NCBI GenBank assembly: GCA_903870065.1
Contig: CAIQBN010000516.1
Span: 1 to 52,032 of the forward strand
Direction of reading: 5' to 3'
Length of the DNA: 52,032 nucleotides
Source of the DNA: an uncultured beta proteobacterium
Lineage (GTDB): Bacteria > Pseudomonadota > Gammaproteobacteria > Burkholderiales > Burkholderiaceae_C
Part shown: positions 1 to 9,714 of the stretch, one piece after another
Numbering within the stretch: the stretch's first letter is position 1
Layout: each line of letters begins with the position of its first letter
Translations under genes and position numbers: made by a program
The notes under the pieces: generated by a model
What the model saw: the letters and a program-made list of their open reading frames with translations, nothing else
The model's database searches: none
What the model was told of the DNA's origin: nothing

Positions 1-261
1 GTAGGGGCCACCAACCCGCAGACCGCGGGCGGAATAGCGACCTTCTGCGTCGGTGACTAATTTGTTGCTAGAACCTGACTCGGTGTGAACAATGCTCACC
101 GATGCGCCCGCCACGGGTTTGCCGTCAGCCCCCGTAACTTGCCCACCAATGGCTGCGGTGGTGTTCTGGGCCAATGCAGGTGCCGCCACAACCAGCGCCA
201 CTGCGGCACTAAGTACTGTTCGTGAGAAACCTGAGAAAAACAATTCCTGACTGCTGCGCAT
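1..261 (-). CDS. N-terminus (partial, runs off window start) of a TonB-dependent receptor / Oar-like protein with carboxypeptidase-regulatory-like domain
   Basis: Own translation: MRSSQELFFSGFSRTVLSAAVALVVAAPALAQNTTAAIGGQVTGADGKPVAGASVSIVHTESGSSNKLVTDAEGRYSARGLRVGGPY; signal peptide followed by CarboxypepD_reg-like repeat; open to the window edge. Confidence 0.7.
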   Translation of the reverse strand, partial: MRSSQELFFSGFSRTVLSAAVALVVAAPALAQNTTAAIGGQVTGADGKPVAGASVSIVHTESGSSNKLVTDAEGRYSARGLRVGGPY

Positions 262-482
262 CCTGACTGCTCCTTAACGTGTTAACACCATTGCGAATTT
301 GACAAAACGTAAAAATCTGTAAAGAAGCACAATATAACCACAAAGTTAAGACGCAGGCATGTCAGCTGTTGTTTCAAAGTCACCCCTGTATGTATCTCCG
401 CACACGCCGACTTGATCCATTCGGATCCCAGTCGCCCCGTTTTGCCTTCTTCACTATCGGCCCCAGCGCAAGTCGTAGCCGC

Positions 483-2453
483 TTAGGGTGCGATTTCATA
501 AAGAGCGGATCCATCGCCGTTGTCTTTGATGAGCCGCACCGATACATGGGCTGGCAAATAGCGCTGCGCAGAACTGGATGACAAAAAAGTCAGCCGCACG
601 CCCGGTACCGGCAGAATTCGCCAATTGTTATCGGCAGACGGATTAACCTGCTTATTGGCGGACAAGGTGTCCATCATGCGCAGGTATTCGATCAGCACCT
701 GTCGGTTCTCTTCCGGTGCCTCAAGAACAACCTTGCTGGCGCCGAGTCCCGGAAAATTGCCGCCGCCAAATGCTCGATAGTTGTTGGTGGCGACTATGAA
801 TTGGGCGTCGGATTGCACAGCCTGTCCCTGGAAGCGGAGGTTTTTGACCCGGTGGGCATGCGGCGCCACCAGCTTGCCGTTGCCATCGTAACGCGCAGGC
901 TGGGTGACATCGAACTCGTAGGTCACGCCATCCAGAGTGTCAAAGTTATAGGACCGGAATGTGTCGTTCAAAATAGCCTGCTGAGGCGGGCCAGCAGGGT
1001 CAATTTGATTAAATTGGCCGGCCGACATTTCAATCCATTCACGCACTTCGGCACCGGACAGCAACATGGCCTTGAGGGTGTTGGGATAGACATAAAGATC
1101 GGCAACATTCTTGATTGCCAGTGGGCCGGCAGCGATGTCGGTGTAATAGTCCCAGCCTTGGCGCCCGCCAGTCTTGAAGGGCGCAGCTGCCGACAGCACG
1201 GGGTACTTTTCGTAGTCCGTTCCCTGCATGGCTCGCTTGACATACATGATTTGCGCATTGGACACGATTTGCACGGAGGGGTCGTCCGCCACCAGGGCGA
1301 AGTAGCTGTAAATCGGTGCGCTTGTCATAGCGACCCTGTGGCGCACATAGTCCAGGGTTGCGTCATGCACATCGCCCACCAGGCGCTCCACCATGGGGTC
1401 TATCGCTGCAATGGATTTGCGGGTAGACCGATCAAAGATCGGGCGGATCGTGGCCTTGCTGTCGACCACTCTCCAGTTGCCACTGGTGTTGTCGAGTGTG
1501 AGGTCTATGACACCCAGATGGTCGCCCCAACGCCCCGGCATAACTGAGGGCACGCCATTGATCGTTCCGCGCTCCAAATTGACTCTGGGGTAGGCGGCAA
1601 ATGCCGCACTGGGAAACTCGGCATGTGCATGCCCAAACAACACTGCGTCAATACCGCCGACTTCCGTCAGCGGGGCCACCGCGTTCTCGGAAAATTGCGC
1701 AACCGGGCCTTTTTCAAAGCCGGCGTGGGGAATAGCAATCACCAGCTGAGCGCCTTGCGCGCGCATCAGTGGAACATAGGTGCGTGCAGTCTCCACGACA
1801 TCACGCGCAACCACCCTCCCCTCAAGATGCGCTTTGTCCCACTGCATAATTTGCGGCGGCGCAAAGCCGATCACACCCACTTTGAGACTGTGGGTGTTGC
1901 CCAAGGTGTCCACCACTTTGCGATCCAACAGCACATAGGGAGTGAAAGCGTGCCTGGGCTGCGCAGCATCCTTGCCGAGTTCGTCTAAATAGATGTTGGC
2001 ATTGACATAGGGAAAACTGGCACCCTGCAAGGAACGGCGCAGAAAGTCCAGGCCAAAATTGAACTCGTGGTTACCAATGTTTGCGGCGTCATAACCCAGG
2101 GCATTCATGACCCGATAAGCCGGGTGGATTTCACCTGGCTTGAGGGGTCGGACTTTCGCCACGAACTCGCCCATGGGATTGCCCTGAAGCAGGTCGCCAT
2201 TGTCAAACAGCAGGCTGTTGGCTGCCTCAGCGCGTGCGGCCTTGATCAGACTGACGGTTCTGGACAAACCATATTGATCAGTCGGCTTGTCCTGGTAGTA
2301 GTCATAACTCAACAAGTTCATGTGCAGGTCTGTGGTTTCCAGGACCCGCAGTTGCACCTGTTCCGCTCGCAGGCCGCTGCACGTGATCAGTACCGTGCAT
2401 CCCAGAACGATGCCCTGGACTTGGCGTGTGATGTATTTCAAATGATTGCGCAT
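483..2453 (-). CDS. cpdB: 2',3'-cyclic-nucleotide 2'-phosphodiesterase/3'-nucleotidase
   Basis: LRVLETTDLHMNLLSYDYYQDKPT, NIGNHEFNFGLDFL, FGHAHAEFP motifs; start set at MRNHLKYI (signal peptide) rather than the ORF start at 2555. Confidence 0.9.
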   Translation of the reverse strand: MRNHLKYITRQVQGIVLGCTVLITCSGLRAEQVQLRVLETTDLHMNLLSYDYYQDKPTDQYGLSRTVSLIKAARAEAANSLLFDNGDLLQGNPMGEFVAKVRPLKPGEIHPAYRVMNALGYDAANIGNHEFNFGLDFLRRSLQGASFPYVNANIYLDELGKDAAQPRHAFTPYVLLDRKVVDTLGNTHSLKVGVIGFAPPQIMQWDKAHLEGRVVARDVVETARTYVPLMRAQGAQLVIAIPHAGFEKGPVAQFSENAVAPLTEVGGIDAVLFGHAHAEFPSAAFAAYPRVNLERGTINGVPSVMPGRWGDHLGVIDLTLDNTSGNWRVVDSKATIRPIFDRSTRKSIAAIDPMVERLVGDVHDATLDYVRHRVAMTSAPIYSYFALVADDPSVQIVSNAQIMYVKRAMQGTDYEKYPVLSAAAPFKTGGRQGWDYYTDIAAGPLAIKNVADLYVYPNTLKAMLLSGAEVREWIEMSAGQFNQIDPAGPPQQAILNDTFRSYNFDTLDGVTYEFDVTQPARYDGNGKLVAPHAHRVKNLRFQGQAVQSDAQFIVATNNYRAFGGGNFPGLGASKVVLEAPEENRQVLIEYLRMMDTLSANKQVNPSADNNWRILPVPGVRLTFLSSSSAQRYLPAHVSVRLIKDNGDGSALYEIAP

Positions 2454-2540
2454 GGAAGCGTCCCTTGTTACGACCCGTGCCTGCGAACAACCGCGACTGT
2501 AACGAATTCTGTGACGGGTCATTTCCGCTAAAGTGGGACC

Positions 2541-3161
2541 ATGAGTGAAAAACAATGCATTGCAGCCCCGGGCGAATCCCGCATTGGCAATCGTCCCACG
2601 TCGGTAGGCGATCTCTTTGTGTCATTTTCTTTGCTGGCACTGCAGGGATTTGGTGGAGTTCTGGTGATTGTTCAGCGCGAGCTGGTTGAAAAGAAGAAAT
2701 GGCTAACACTGGAAGAGTTTGTTGACGACTGGGCGGTGGCCCAAGTTCTACCCGGGCCAAATGTGGTCAATTTGTCGCTCATGATCGGAGACCGCTATTT
2801 CGGAATTCGCGGTGCCCTGGCAGCACTGGCTGGCATGCTGACCATTCCCCTGTTGGTGGTCTTGTTACTTGCAGCGAGTTTTGCCGGTATCTCCGATACG
2901 CCCGCGGCACAGGGAGCCCTGCGTGGAATGGGCGCCGTGGCCGCTGGCCTGATTGCTGCAACCGGCATCAAGCTGATTGGCGCACTCAAATACAACATCA
3001 TGGGTTTACCCGCCTGCGGGGCGCTGTCTGTCCTGAGCTTTATCGCTATTGCTTACCTGCGCATGCCACTGGTTTGGGTGCTGCTGGGATTGGGCGGCTG
3101 CGCCGCAATGTGGGCATTTCATCGGCTGGGCGAGCAGACTTCGGTCAAGGACACGACATGA
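2541..3161 (+). CDS. chromate transporter, half-size (CHR) subunit
   Basis: FVSFSLLALQGFGGVLVIVQRELVEKKKWLTLEEFVDDWAVAQVLPGPNVVNLSLMIG, CHR family signature. Confidence 0.85.
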   Translation: MSEKQCIAAPGESRIGNRPTSVGDLFVSFSLLALQGFGGVLVIVQRELVEKKKWLTLEEFVDDWAVAQVLPGPNVVNLSLMIGDRYFGIRGALAALAGMLTIPLLVVLLLAASFAGISDTPAAQGALRGMGAVAAGLIAATGIKLIGALKYNIMGLPACGALSVLSFIAIAYLRMPLVWVLLGLGGCAAMWAFHRLGEQTSVKDTT

Positions 3162-3754
3162 TTGCCAGTTTTGCTGGAGCCGACTGGTGGGCGCTACTGG
3201 CCCATTTCACTTCACTGTCTTTGCTGGCCATCGGGGGTGCTATCACGACAGCGCCAGAAATGCACAGCTACTTGGTCAATGAAAAATCCTGGCTAACCGA
3301 CAGCCAGTTCACATCGTCCATCGCCCTGGCGCAGGCGGCACCCGGCCCCAACGTACTCTTTATCGCCCTGCTGGGATGGAATGTTGGGATGAATGCGGGT
3401 GGCGGAATGGGCGCCGGTGTAACCGCCTGGTGGATGGCACTGGCAGGGGTTGGCATTGCGATGATTGGCATTCTGTTGCCCAGCACCACGATGACCCTGG
3501 TGGCCGCACGCTGGGCCCAGCAAAACCGGGAGTTGCGGGCGGTTCGGGCCTTCAAGCAAGGCATGGCTCCCATTGTCATCGCGCTGTTGATTGCAACGGC
3601 ATGGATTATGGTGGCCACGCAGGGCAGCGCGGTTGAAAATTGGAGACTGTGGTTTTTGGCCACCATCGGTGCACTTGCCGCGTGGCGCACACGCCTGCAT
3701 ATGCTTTGGCTCCTCGGGCTTGGGGCAGTGGCAGGGGCGTCAGGGTTGCTGTAA
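3158..3754 (+). CDS. chromate transporter, second half-size (CHR) subunit
   Basis: FTSLSLLAIGGAITTAPEMHSYLVNEKSWLTDSQFTSSIALAQAAPGPNVLFIALLGWNVG; ATGA overlap with the upstream gene; start MIASFAGADWW. Confidence 0.85.
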   Translation: MIASFAGADWWALLAHFTSLSLLAIGGAITTAPEMHSYLVNEKSWLTDSQFTSSIALAQAAPGPNVLFIALLGWNVGMNAGGGMGAGVTAWWMALAGVGIAMIGILLPSTTMTLVAARWAQQNRELRAVRAFKQGMAPIVIALLIATAWIMVATQGSAVENWRLWFLATIGALAAWRTRLHMLWLLGLGAVAGASGLL

Positions 3755-3831
3755 CCGCATCCGCCACCAAGCGCAAGACCCCGCTAACTCACTACGATTG
3801 AACTTGTCAGCTATTGCTGCCCGGACTGGCA

Positions 3832-4191
3832 TTAACGCGGATTTTCAAAGAATACGTAGTTTGTTGCGTAGTCGCTGATTTCAAAGTAAACCTTTTTCTC
3901 ACCCGCATCGGCAGTAAAGTTGAAGTTTTCATCCAGCACGCCATAGCCAAAACGGTAGGCACGCGGCTTGTTGTCGTCGGTTCCCATGGCGGTGCTGAGC
4001 TTGTCGATCTTGATGAAGCGCCGCACCAGTTTGTCGCCCGCATAGACCTCAAGTACGCCGTTGGTGCCGGTCCAGTTTTGGATGTCACGGCTAATTTTGT
4101 TTTGTTGTTCCTGGGTGCAACCAATTAGAAGAAAAAGGGCCGCAGCCCCCGCCAAAGCTGAGCGGGTAGCTCCTGATTGCATAGCATTCAT
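3832..4191 (-). CDS. putative lipoprotein of unknown function
   Basis: MNAMQSGATRSALAGAAALFLLIGCTQEQQ, lipobox (LIGC); short conserved-looking ORF between chrA and rlmB. Confidence 0.6.
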   Translation of the reverse strand: MNAMQSGATRSALAGAAALFLLIGCTQEQQNKISRDIQNWTGTNGVLEVYAGDKLVRRFIKIDKLSTAMGTDDNKPRAYRFGYGVLDENFNFTADAGEKKVYFEISDYATNYVFFENPR

Positions 4192-4210
4192 ATAAAAACC
4201 TCCAGTGAAA

Positions 4211-4984
4211 TCAGGCACTTGTTCGCTGACGCAGCGCTTCATAGAGGCACACACCGCTGGCAACCGATACGTTCAGGCTCTCAACTGCTCCGCGCATGGG
4301 AATGCGCACCAAGGCGTCGCATGTCTTGGCCGTCAGTTGGCGCATTCCAGCACCTTCTGCCCCCAACACCAGCGCCACCGGTCCCTTTAGATCGGCCTGG
4401 TACAGCGTGGACGGCGCCGTGTCGCTGGTGCCAATAATCCAGATATTGCGCTCCTTGAGCTCGTTGAGCGTGCGTGCCAAGTTGGTGACCATGAAGTATG
4501 GAACCGTTTCAGCCGCACCGCTGGCAACCTTGGCAACCGTGGCATTGATACCTGCGGCATGGTCCTTGGGCGCAATGACGGCGTGCACGCCAGCGCCATC
4601 CGCCACGCGCAAACAAGCCCCCAGGTTGTGGGGATCCGTTACGCCGTCGAGCACCAGAATCAACGGCTGTGTGCGCTGCTCAATCGGCAGGTCGGCATTG
4701 GCCGCTTCCAGATCTTCCAACAATTCATCCAGCGAATGCACTTGCGCGACGGCCTGCACGCGCGCAGCGACTCCCTGATGCCCGTGACCACCGCACATTT
4801 TTGACAGCCGCGTGCCGTCCGACTCAACCAGTTTGACGCCGGCCCCCGCCGCACGGTCCAGAAACTGGCGCATGCGCGCATCGCGCCGACCTGGTTCGAA
4901 GTAAATTTCAATAATCGACTCGGGGGCCGTCTTCAGGCGCACGCCCAGCGCATGAAAACCAAACAAAATTTTGGGTGAAGACAT
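4211..4984 (-). CDS. rlmB: 23S rRNA (guanosine-2'-O-)-methyltransferase RlmB
   Basis: LVLDGVTDPHNLGACLRVADGAGVHAVIAPKDHA, LVLGAEGAGMRQLT, IPMRGAVESLNVSVASGVCLYEALRQR (SpoU motifs). Confidence 0.92.
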   Translation of the reverse strand: MSSPKILFGFHALGVRLKTAPESIIEIYFEPGRRDARMRQFLDRAAGAGVKLVESDGTRLSKMCGGHGHQGVAARVQAVAQVHSLDELLEDLEAANADLPIEQRTQPLILVLDGVTDPHNLGACLRVADGAGVHAVIAPKDHAAGINATVAKVASGAAETVPYFMVTNLARTLNELKERNIWIIGTSDTAPSTLYQADLKGPVALVLGAEGAGMRQLTAKTCDALVRIPMRGAVESLNVSVASGVCLYEALRQRTSA

Positions 4985-5001
4985 CGGGCCATTATCGCGG
5001 T

Positions 5002-5670
5002 TCAGACCAGGCGTCCGGCCTCGATCGTGATCCGGCGGTCGCATCTTTCAGCAATCCCACGGTCATGGGTCACCAGCACCAAGGTGGTTCCCTGCTCCCG
5101 ATTCAGATCAAACATCAATGCCATGATCGTTTCGCCGGTCGCAAAATCCAGACTGCCAGTGGGCTCATCCGCAAGCAAGACAGCGGGGTGCACCACAAAA
5201 GCGCGTGCCAAGGCGACGCGCTGCTGTTCTCCACCGCTGAGCACTTTGGGATACGACGCCAGCCGCTGTGACAGGCCGACACGCGCGAGCATCTCGGTCG
5301 CCGCTTTTCTGGCATCTTTGCGCCCAGCCAACTCCAGTGGCAGCATGACATTTTCAAGCGCCGTCAAATTTCCAAGCAATTGAAAGCTCTGAAATACGAA
5401 ACCCACTTTACTGGCCCGCAGTGCGGCCCGATCATCTTCGTCCAGCGCAAAAAGATCGGCACCGGCCAGGCGGACTGTTCCAGTGGTGGGGGTGTCCAAG
5501 CCAGCGATGATAGACAGCAAGGTACTCTTACCCGAACCCGAGGCACCCACAATGGCGGCCGTCTCGCGCGCTTTTAGAGCAAAATCGATATCACGCAAAA
5601 TCTCCAGCGTGCCGGTTGAATCGGTCACGGATTTGCCAACATGCTCTACAGAAATAATGACTTCACTCAT
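5002..5670 (-). CDS. ABC transporter ATP-binding protein (LolD/YbbA type)
   Basis: GASGSGKSTLLSIIAGLD, LSGGEQQRVALARAFVVHPAVLLADEPTGSLD; start at MSEVIISVEHVGKS. Confidence 0.88.
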   Translation of the reverse strand: MSEVIISVEHVGKSVTDSTGTLEILRDIDFALKARETAAIVGASGSGKSTLLSIIAGLDTPTTGTVRLAGADLFALDEDDRAALRASKVGFVFQSFQLLGNLTALENVMLPLELAGRKDARKAATEMLARVGLSQRLASYPKVLSGGEQQRVALARAFVVHPAVLLADEPTGSLDFATGETIMALMFDLNREQGTTLVLVTHDRGIAERCDRRITIEAGRLV

Positions 5671-6319
5671 AGGGTTCCCACTGGTTCGACGACACTGTAT
5701 CGCGCTTGGCATGCTGGCGTGCTCGGTGGGGCTTTTGTCATCTGCAACTGCCCAGGCACGCACACCAACCATTTTGATCGTCGGCGATTCACTGAGCGCC
5801 GAGTATGGCCTCAAGCGCGGCACGGGCTGGGTGGCGCTGATGGAGCAGCGTCTAATGCAAGAAAAAATTGCTGCCAAGGTGATCAATGCCAGCATCAGCG
5901 GTGATACCACGTCGGGCGGGCGTTCGCGCATCGCCGCCTTGCTAAAACAGAACAAACCCCATGTTGTCATCATTGAGTTAGGTGCCAATGACGCGCTGCG
6001 CGGCTTGCCGTTGTCAATGACGCAGGACAACCTTCAAGCCATGACACTGGCGGCGCAAGAGTCTGGCGCAAAGGTGCTGCTGATCGGAATGCAAATGCCA
6101 CCCAACTATGGTCAAGACTACAGCGCCAAGTTTGCTGGGATGTACGCCGCAGTGGCCAAGGCGAATAAAACCGCCCTGGTTCCGTTTTTGCTGAAGGACG
6201 TAGCCGATGCACCGGACGCCGCAAGCCTGTTCCAGAGCGACCGCATTCACCCCAATGAAGCCGCACACCCCCGCATCTTGAATAACATCTGGTCCACCGT
6301 GAAAAAGATGATGACATGA
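5657..6319 (+). CDS. tesA: arylesterase / lysophospholipase / acyl-CoA thioesterase I (SGNH hydrolase)
   Basis: ILIVGDSLSAEYGLKRGTGWVALM, SGDTTSGGRSR, IIELGANDALRG, DRIHPNEAAH, SGNH blocks; signal peptide MTSLIGFPLVRRHCIALGMLACSVGLLSSATAQA. Confidence 0.88.
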   Translation: MTSLIGFPLVRRHCIALGMLACSVGLLSSATAQARTPTILIVGDSLSAEYGLKRGTGWVALMEQRLMQEKIAAKVINASISGDTTSGGRSRIAALLKQNKPHVVIIELGANDALRGLPLSMTQDNLQAMTLAAQESGAKVLLIGMQMPPNYGQDYSAKFAGMYAAVAKANKTALVPFLLKDVADAPDAASLFQSDRIHPNEAAHPRILNNIWSTVKKMMT

Positions 6320-7377
6320 GTCTGACCACTTTGAACGCGACGGACGCGCTGGCACAGCTCCAAACCTTTGACACCATCATCGACGCGCGAAGCGAGAGTG
6401 AATTTGCGCTCGATCACTTGCCCGGTGCGGTGAACTGGCCCACGCTGGACGATGAGGAGCGCAAGCTGATTGGCACCGTGTACGTCCAGGTCAACCAGTT
6501 CGAAGCCAAGAAGCGCGGCGCCGCGATGGCCGCGCGAAACATTGGTAAACATATCGAGCGCGACGTCATTAGCAAACCCAGGGACTGGAAGCCGCTTGCC
6601 TATTGCTGGCGGGGCGGCAAACGAAGCGGCTCCCTCTCACTAATCCTCGACCAAATTGGTTTTCACGTGACGCTGCTCGAAGGTGGCTACAAGGCCTTTC
6701 GGGCAGCCATGCTGTTAGACATTCCACGGCAGGTGGATCGTTTGAATTTTCAGGTGGTGTGCGGGACTACAGGGTCTGGCAAGACCCGCCTGTTGCAGGC
6801 ACTGGCACGAACTGGGGCGCAAGTACTTGACCTGGAGGCGCTGGCGAGCCATCGAAGTTCTGTGCTGGGCGCTATTCCAGGTCAACCCCAACCCAGCCAG
6901 AAGCACTTTGACTCCCTGGTATGGGACGCGTTGCGCCAATTTGACCCCACGCGTCCCGTCTATGTGGAGAGCGAAAGTAAAAAAGTGGGCAATGTCTCAA
7001 TCGCCACTGCATTAGTCGAGCGAATGCGCACCAGCCCGTGCCTTAACCTGCGTTTGTCAATGGGTGAACGTGTCGCCCTATTGATGGAGGACTACGACTT
7101 TTTCGTCACCGACCCCAACCATTTTTGCAACCGGCTGGACGTATTGGCCGAAATTCGCGGTAAGGGCGTGGTCAACGGTTGGAAGGCGCTGGTGCTAGCG
7201 GGTCAGGTTGAGCCGGTTGTTCATGACTTGCTGACACTGCATTACGACCCTGTGTACTTGCAGTCGATGCAGCGCAATTTTGTGATGTATCCGCAGGCCC
7301 GCCCCATAGAGCCGCGCGACCGATCTATAGACGCCATGCAAGAGCTCGCTGACCAATTGAACCAGGCAGCCGGGTAA
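6316..7377 (+). CDS. mnmH: tRNA 2-selenouridine synthase
   Basis: Rhodanese part IIDARSESEFALDHLPGAVNWP...LAYCWRGGKRSGSL followed by P-loop GTTGSGKTRLLQAL; ATGA overlap with tesA. Confidence 0.9.
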   Translation: MSLTTLNATDALAQLQTFDTIIDARSESEFALDHLPGAVNWPTLDDEERKLIGTVYVQVNQFEAKKRGAAMAARNIGKHIERDVISKPRDWKPLAYCWRGGKRSGSLSLILDQIGFHVTLLEGGYKAFRAAMLLDIPRQVDRLNFQVVCGTTGSGKTRLLQALARTGAQVLDLEALASHRSSVLGAIPGQPQPSQKHFDSLVWDALRQFDPTRPVYVESESKKVGNVSIATALVERMRTSPCLNLRLSMGERVALLMEDYDFFVTDPNHFCNRLDVLAEIRGKGVVNGWKALVLAGQVEPVVHDLLTLHYDPVYLQSMQRNFVMYPQARPIEPRDRSIDAMQELADQLNQAAG

Positions 7378-7393
7378 ACCGAGTGTCGCGACC

Positions 7394-7576
7394 TTACTGT
7401 GTATCGGTTCCGGGTGTTTGCGGGTCACCGGATGCGGTGGTGTCGTTGCCTGGCTCGGCCTCGTCGCCCGGACCATGTGCTTTGCGCTCACTCTTTTCCT
7501 TGAGTTTTTCTTCCTTCTTTTTTTTCTTAGCCAGTTCTTTCTGACGCTTTTCGTAACCGTAATTGGGTGTTGCCAA
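7394..7576 (-). CDS. small Lys/Glu-rich hypothetical protein (60 aa)
   Basis: MATPNYGYEKRQKELAKKKKKEEKLKEKSERKAHGPGDEAEPG; highly charged, plausible betaproteobacterial small protein. Confidence 0.5.
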   Translation of the reverse strand: MATPNYGYEKRQKELAKKKKKEEKLKEKSERKAHGPGDEAEPGNDTTASGDPQTPGTDTQ

Positions 7577-7618
7577 GATGTACTTTCTTTAGTTGCCAAC
7601 ACTTTACCATTTTAAAAG

Positions 7619-8440
7619 TCACTCTTGCTGCGATTCATCGGGCCATTGCACCGCGCCACGGTAAGCGTGCCAACTGGCGTGTCCTAGCAGAGGGCCGGTG
7701 ACCAGCAAGCCGACACCCCATGGCAGCATCAGTGAAACAACCACCGCAATCGTAATCACTGCACCCCATAGAAGCATGACGCCCGTGTTATGAAAAAACA
7801 CCTCAATGCTGGTAATAGCTGCCGATATCGCATCGGTATCCCGGTCCAGAATCATAGGAATGGATACCACAGCAATCGAGAACACCAGCACCGCAAATGC
7901 ACCGCCGACAATGACATAGGCCGCGACAAATTCCCAGTTTTCAGGATTGAAAACCGCCTGCATGACGCTGCTGGTCGAAGGCATGCCAGTATTGAAAAAG
8001 ACCGCAAACACCACCAGTGATGCCCTGCCCCACAACAACTCCAGAACCAACAGCACCAGTACCAGCATCGCCATACTTCGAATGTGAGAGCGCCAACACG
8101 TCAGTGAACTGCCAAATCCCGGAATCAGGCCCAGTTCACGCCGGCGGCTGACTTCATACAGTCCCATCGCGAGGAAGGGACCCAGCAGCAAACAACCCGA
8201 CGCAATTGTCATGGTGTATTCCGGCTTGGACTTAAACACCAGTCCGAGTACTATCGCCATCATGCTAAAGGAAATACCGTAGAAAACGCTGATACCTGGG
8301 TGAGCCCGCATATCGCACCAACCGCTGCTTAGCCAATGGGCGATGTCAGCGACATGAAGTGGTCTGATGGTCTTTCTCGGGGCATCCGAGGGGGGCGGCA
8401 CATAAGGCTCTGGAGCAACTTCTATTGGTATTTGACTCAT
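7619..8440 (-). CDS. DUF2189-type integral membrane protein
   Basis: HVADIAHWLSSGWCDMRAHPGISVFYGISFSMMAIVLG...LLLGPFLAMGLYEVSRRRELG. Confidence 0.8.
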   Translation of the reverse strand: MSQIPIEVAPEPYVPPPSDAPRKTIRPLHVADIAHWLSSGWCDMRAHPGISVFYGISFSMMAIVLGLVFKSKPEYTMTIASGCLLLGPFLAMGLYEVSRRRELGLIPGFGSSLTCWRSHIRSMAMLVLVLLVLELLWGRASLVVFAVFFNTGMPSTSSVMQAVFNPENWEFVAAYVIVGGAFAVLVFSIAVVSIPMILDRDTDAISAAITSIEVFFHNTGVMLLWGAVITIAVVVSLMLPWGVGLLVTGPLLGHASWHAYRGAVQWPDESQQE

Positions 8441-8492
8441 ATCAATAGCGTATAGCCTATGCTTACCTTCGGCAATTCAGGAAAACACTCAA

Positions 8493-9698
8493 TCAGACCA
8501 TGGCGTGCAAAGCCTGCGCAATATCTGCCTGCAAATCTTCGACGTCCTCGAGTCCAATAGCAAATCGAACCAAAGTGCCTTGCGTCAAATACGACGGCCA
8601 TTCGCTGCGCATCGTGGCCAAATCGTAAGGGACCACCAAACTGATAGGGCCACCCCAGCTATAGCCCAAACGGAACAAACGCAATGCATCACAAAACGCA
8701 TCAACCTGAACCTGACTGAAGCGCGCATCAATCATGACACTGAGCAAACCGGCCGCGCCGCCCAGTCCCTCTTTACAAAGCACTTTCCAGTTGTTATGAC
8801 CGGGTGAGTCTGGCATAGCCGGGTGCAGCACCTGGGAAAATTCAGGCCGTGTCCTGCACCAACGGGCCAGCGTACGCGTGGCCTCGTCGTGGGCACGATA
8901 GCGCAATGCAATGCTTGGCAAAGCGCGCAGCACGGCTTCGGCGTCATTGGCGCCAACACCCAAACCCATTCGCATATGGGCTAGTTTGAGCTGCAAATGC
9001 AGACCCGCATCGCGCGTAATGACGCTGCCCATCAAGACATCGCCACCACCGCTAGGGTATTTGGTCAGTGCGTGGGCCGAAATGTCAACGCCCAATACTG
9101 GTTGCTGACCAGGTATCAAATCGAAAGGTTTAAACGCGAGACCTGCCCCCCATGTATTGTCCAGAGCCACCAGTGCCCCACCCTGCTTCGCGATGTGCAG
9201 CAAGGCGGGCAAATCTGGAAATTCGAGTGTCACGGAACCAGCGGCCTCTACCCACACCAAACGTGTACGCGGCGACATTTTTGCAGCAAGGTCAGCCGGC
9301 TCCAAGGGGTTGTAGTACCGGTGCGAAATACCCCAGCCACGCAACTCACCCTCCGCCAAAGCCTTGTTGGGGCCGTAGACGTTGTCGGGCATCAAAACTT
9401 CATCGCCCTGCTTCAGCAAGGCCAGTGCAACCAGCGCGACCGCTGCCAACCCGCTTGGCGCCAGCAAACATTGCGAGCCACCCTCCAGGCTACACAATCG
9501 CTCCTCCAGGGCATAGGTTGTCGGTGTCCCATGCAGGCCATAGGTGTAAGCCGACTTGTCCTTCCATTCCCTGCTTCGCATTGCCGCAACGCTGGGGAAA
9601 AATACCGTTGAGGCCTTGAATACGCCGGGTTGCGGGGCATCAAACCCCGCGGGGGCAATATACGGATGATGAATCAGCGCAGTGATCGAATGGGTCAT
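8493..9698 (-). CDS. metC: cystathionine beta-lyase / Cys-Met metabolism PLP enzyme
   Basis: YGLHGTPTTYALEERLCSLEGGSQCLLAPSGLAAV, DISAHALTKYPSGGGDVLMGSV (PLP lysine), RLGYSWGGPISLV. Confidence 0.88.
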   Translation of the reverse strand: MTHSITALIHHPYIAPAGFDAPQPGVFKASTVFFPSVAAMRSREWKDKSAYTYGLHGTPTTYALEERLCSLEGGSQCLLAPSGLAAVALVALALLKQGDEVLMPDNVYGPNKALAEGELRGWGISHRYYNPLEPADLAAKMSPRTRLVWVEAAGSVTLEFPDLPALLHIAKQGGALVALDNTWGAGLAFKPFDLIPGQQPVLGVDISAHALTKYPSGGGDVLMGSVITRDAGLHLQLKLAHMRMGLGVGANDAEAVLRALPSIALRYRAHDEATRTLARWCRTRPEFSQVLHPAMPDSPGHNNWKVLCKEGLGGAAGLLSVMIDARFSQVQVDAFCDALRLFRLGYSWGGPISLVVPYDLATMRSEWPSYLTQGTLVRFAIGLEDVEDLQADIAQALHAMV

Positions 9699-9714
9699 AT
9701 AGACATGCCGGCGT

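Noticed and set aside
801-1547. 248-aa plus-strand ORF inside cpdB
   Set aside because: Antisense shadow ORF within a well-supported cpdB.
3158-3161. Split chromate transporter as a broken gene
   Set aside because: Two half-size CHR proteins with ATGA overlap are a normal short-chain CHR arrangement, not a frameshift.
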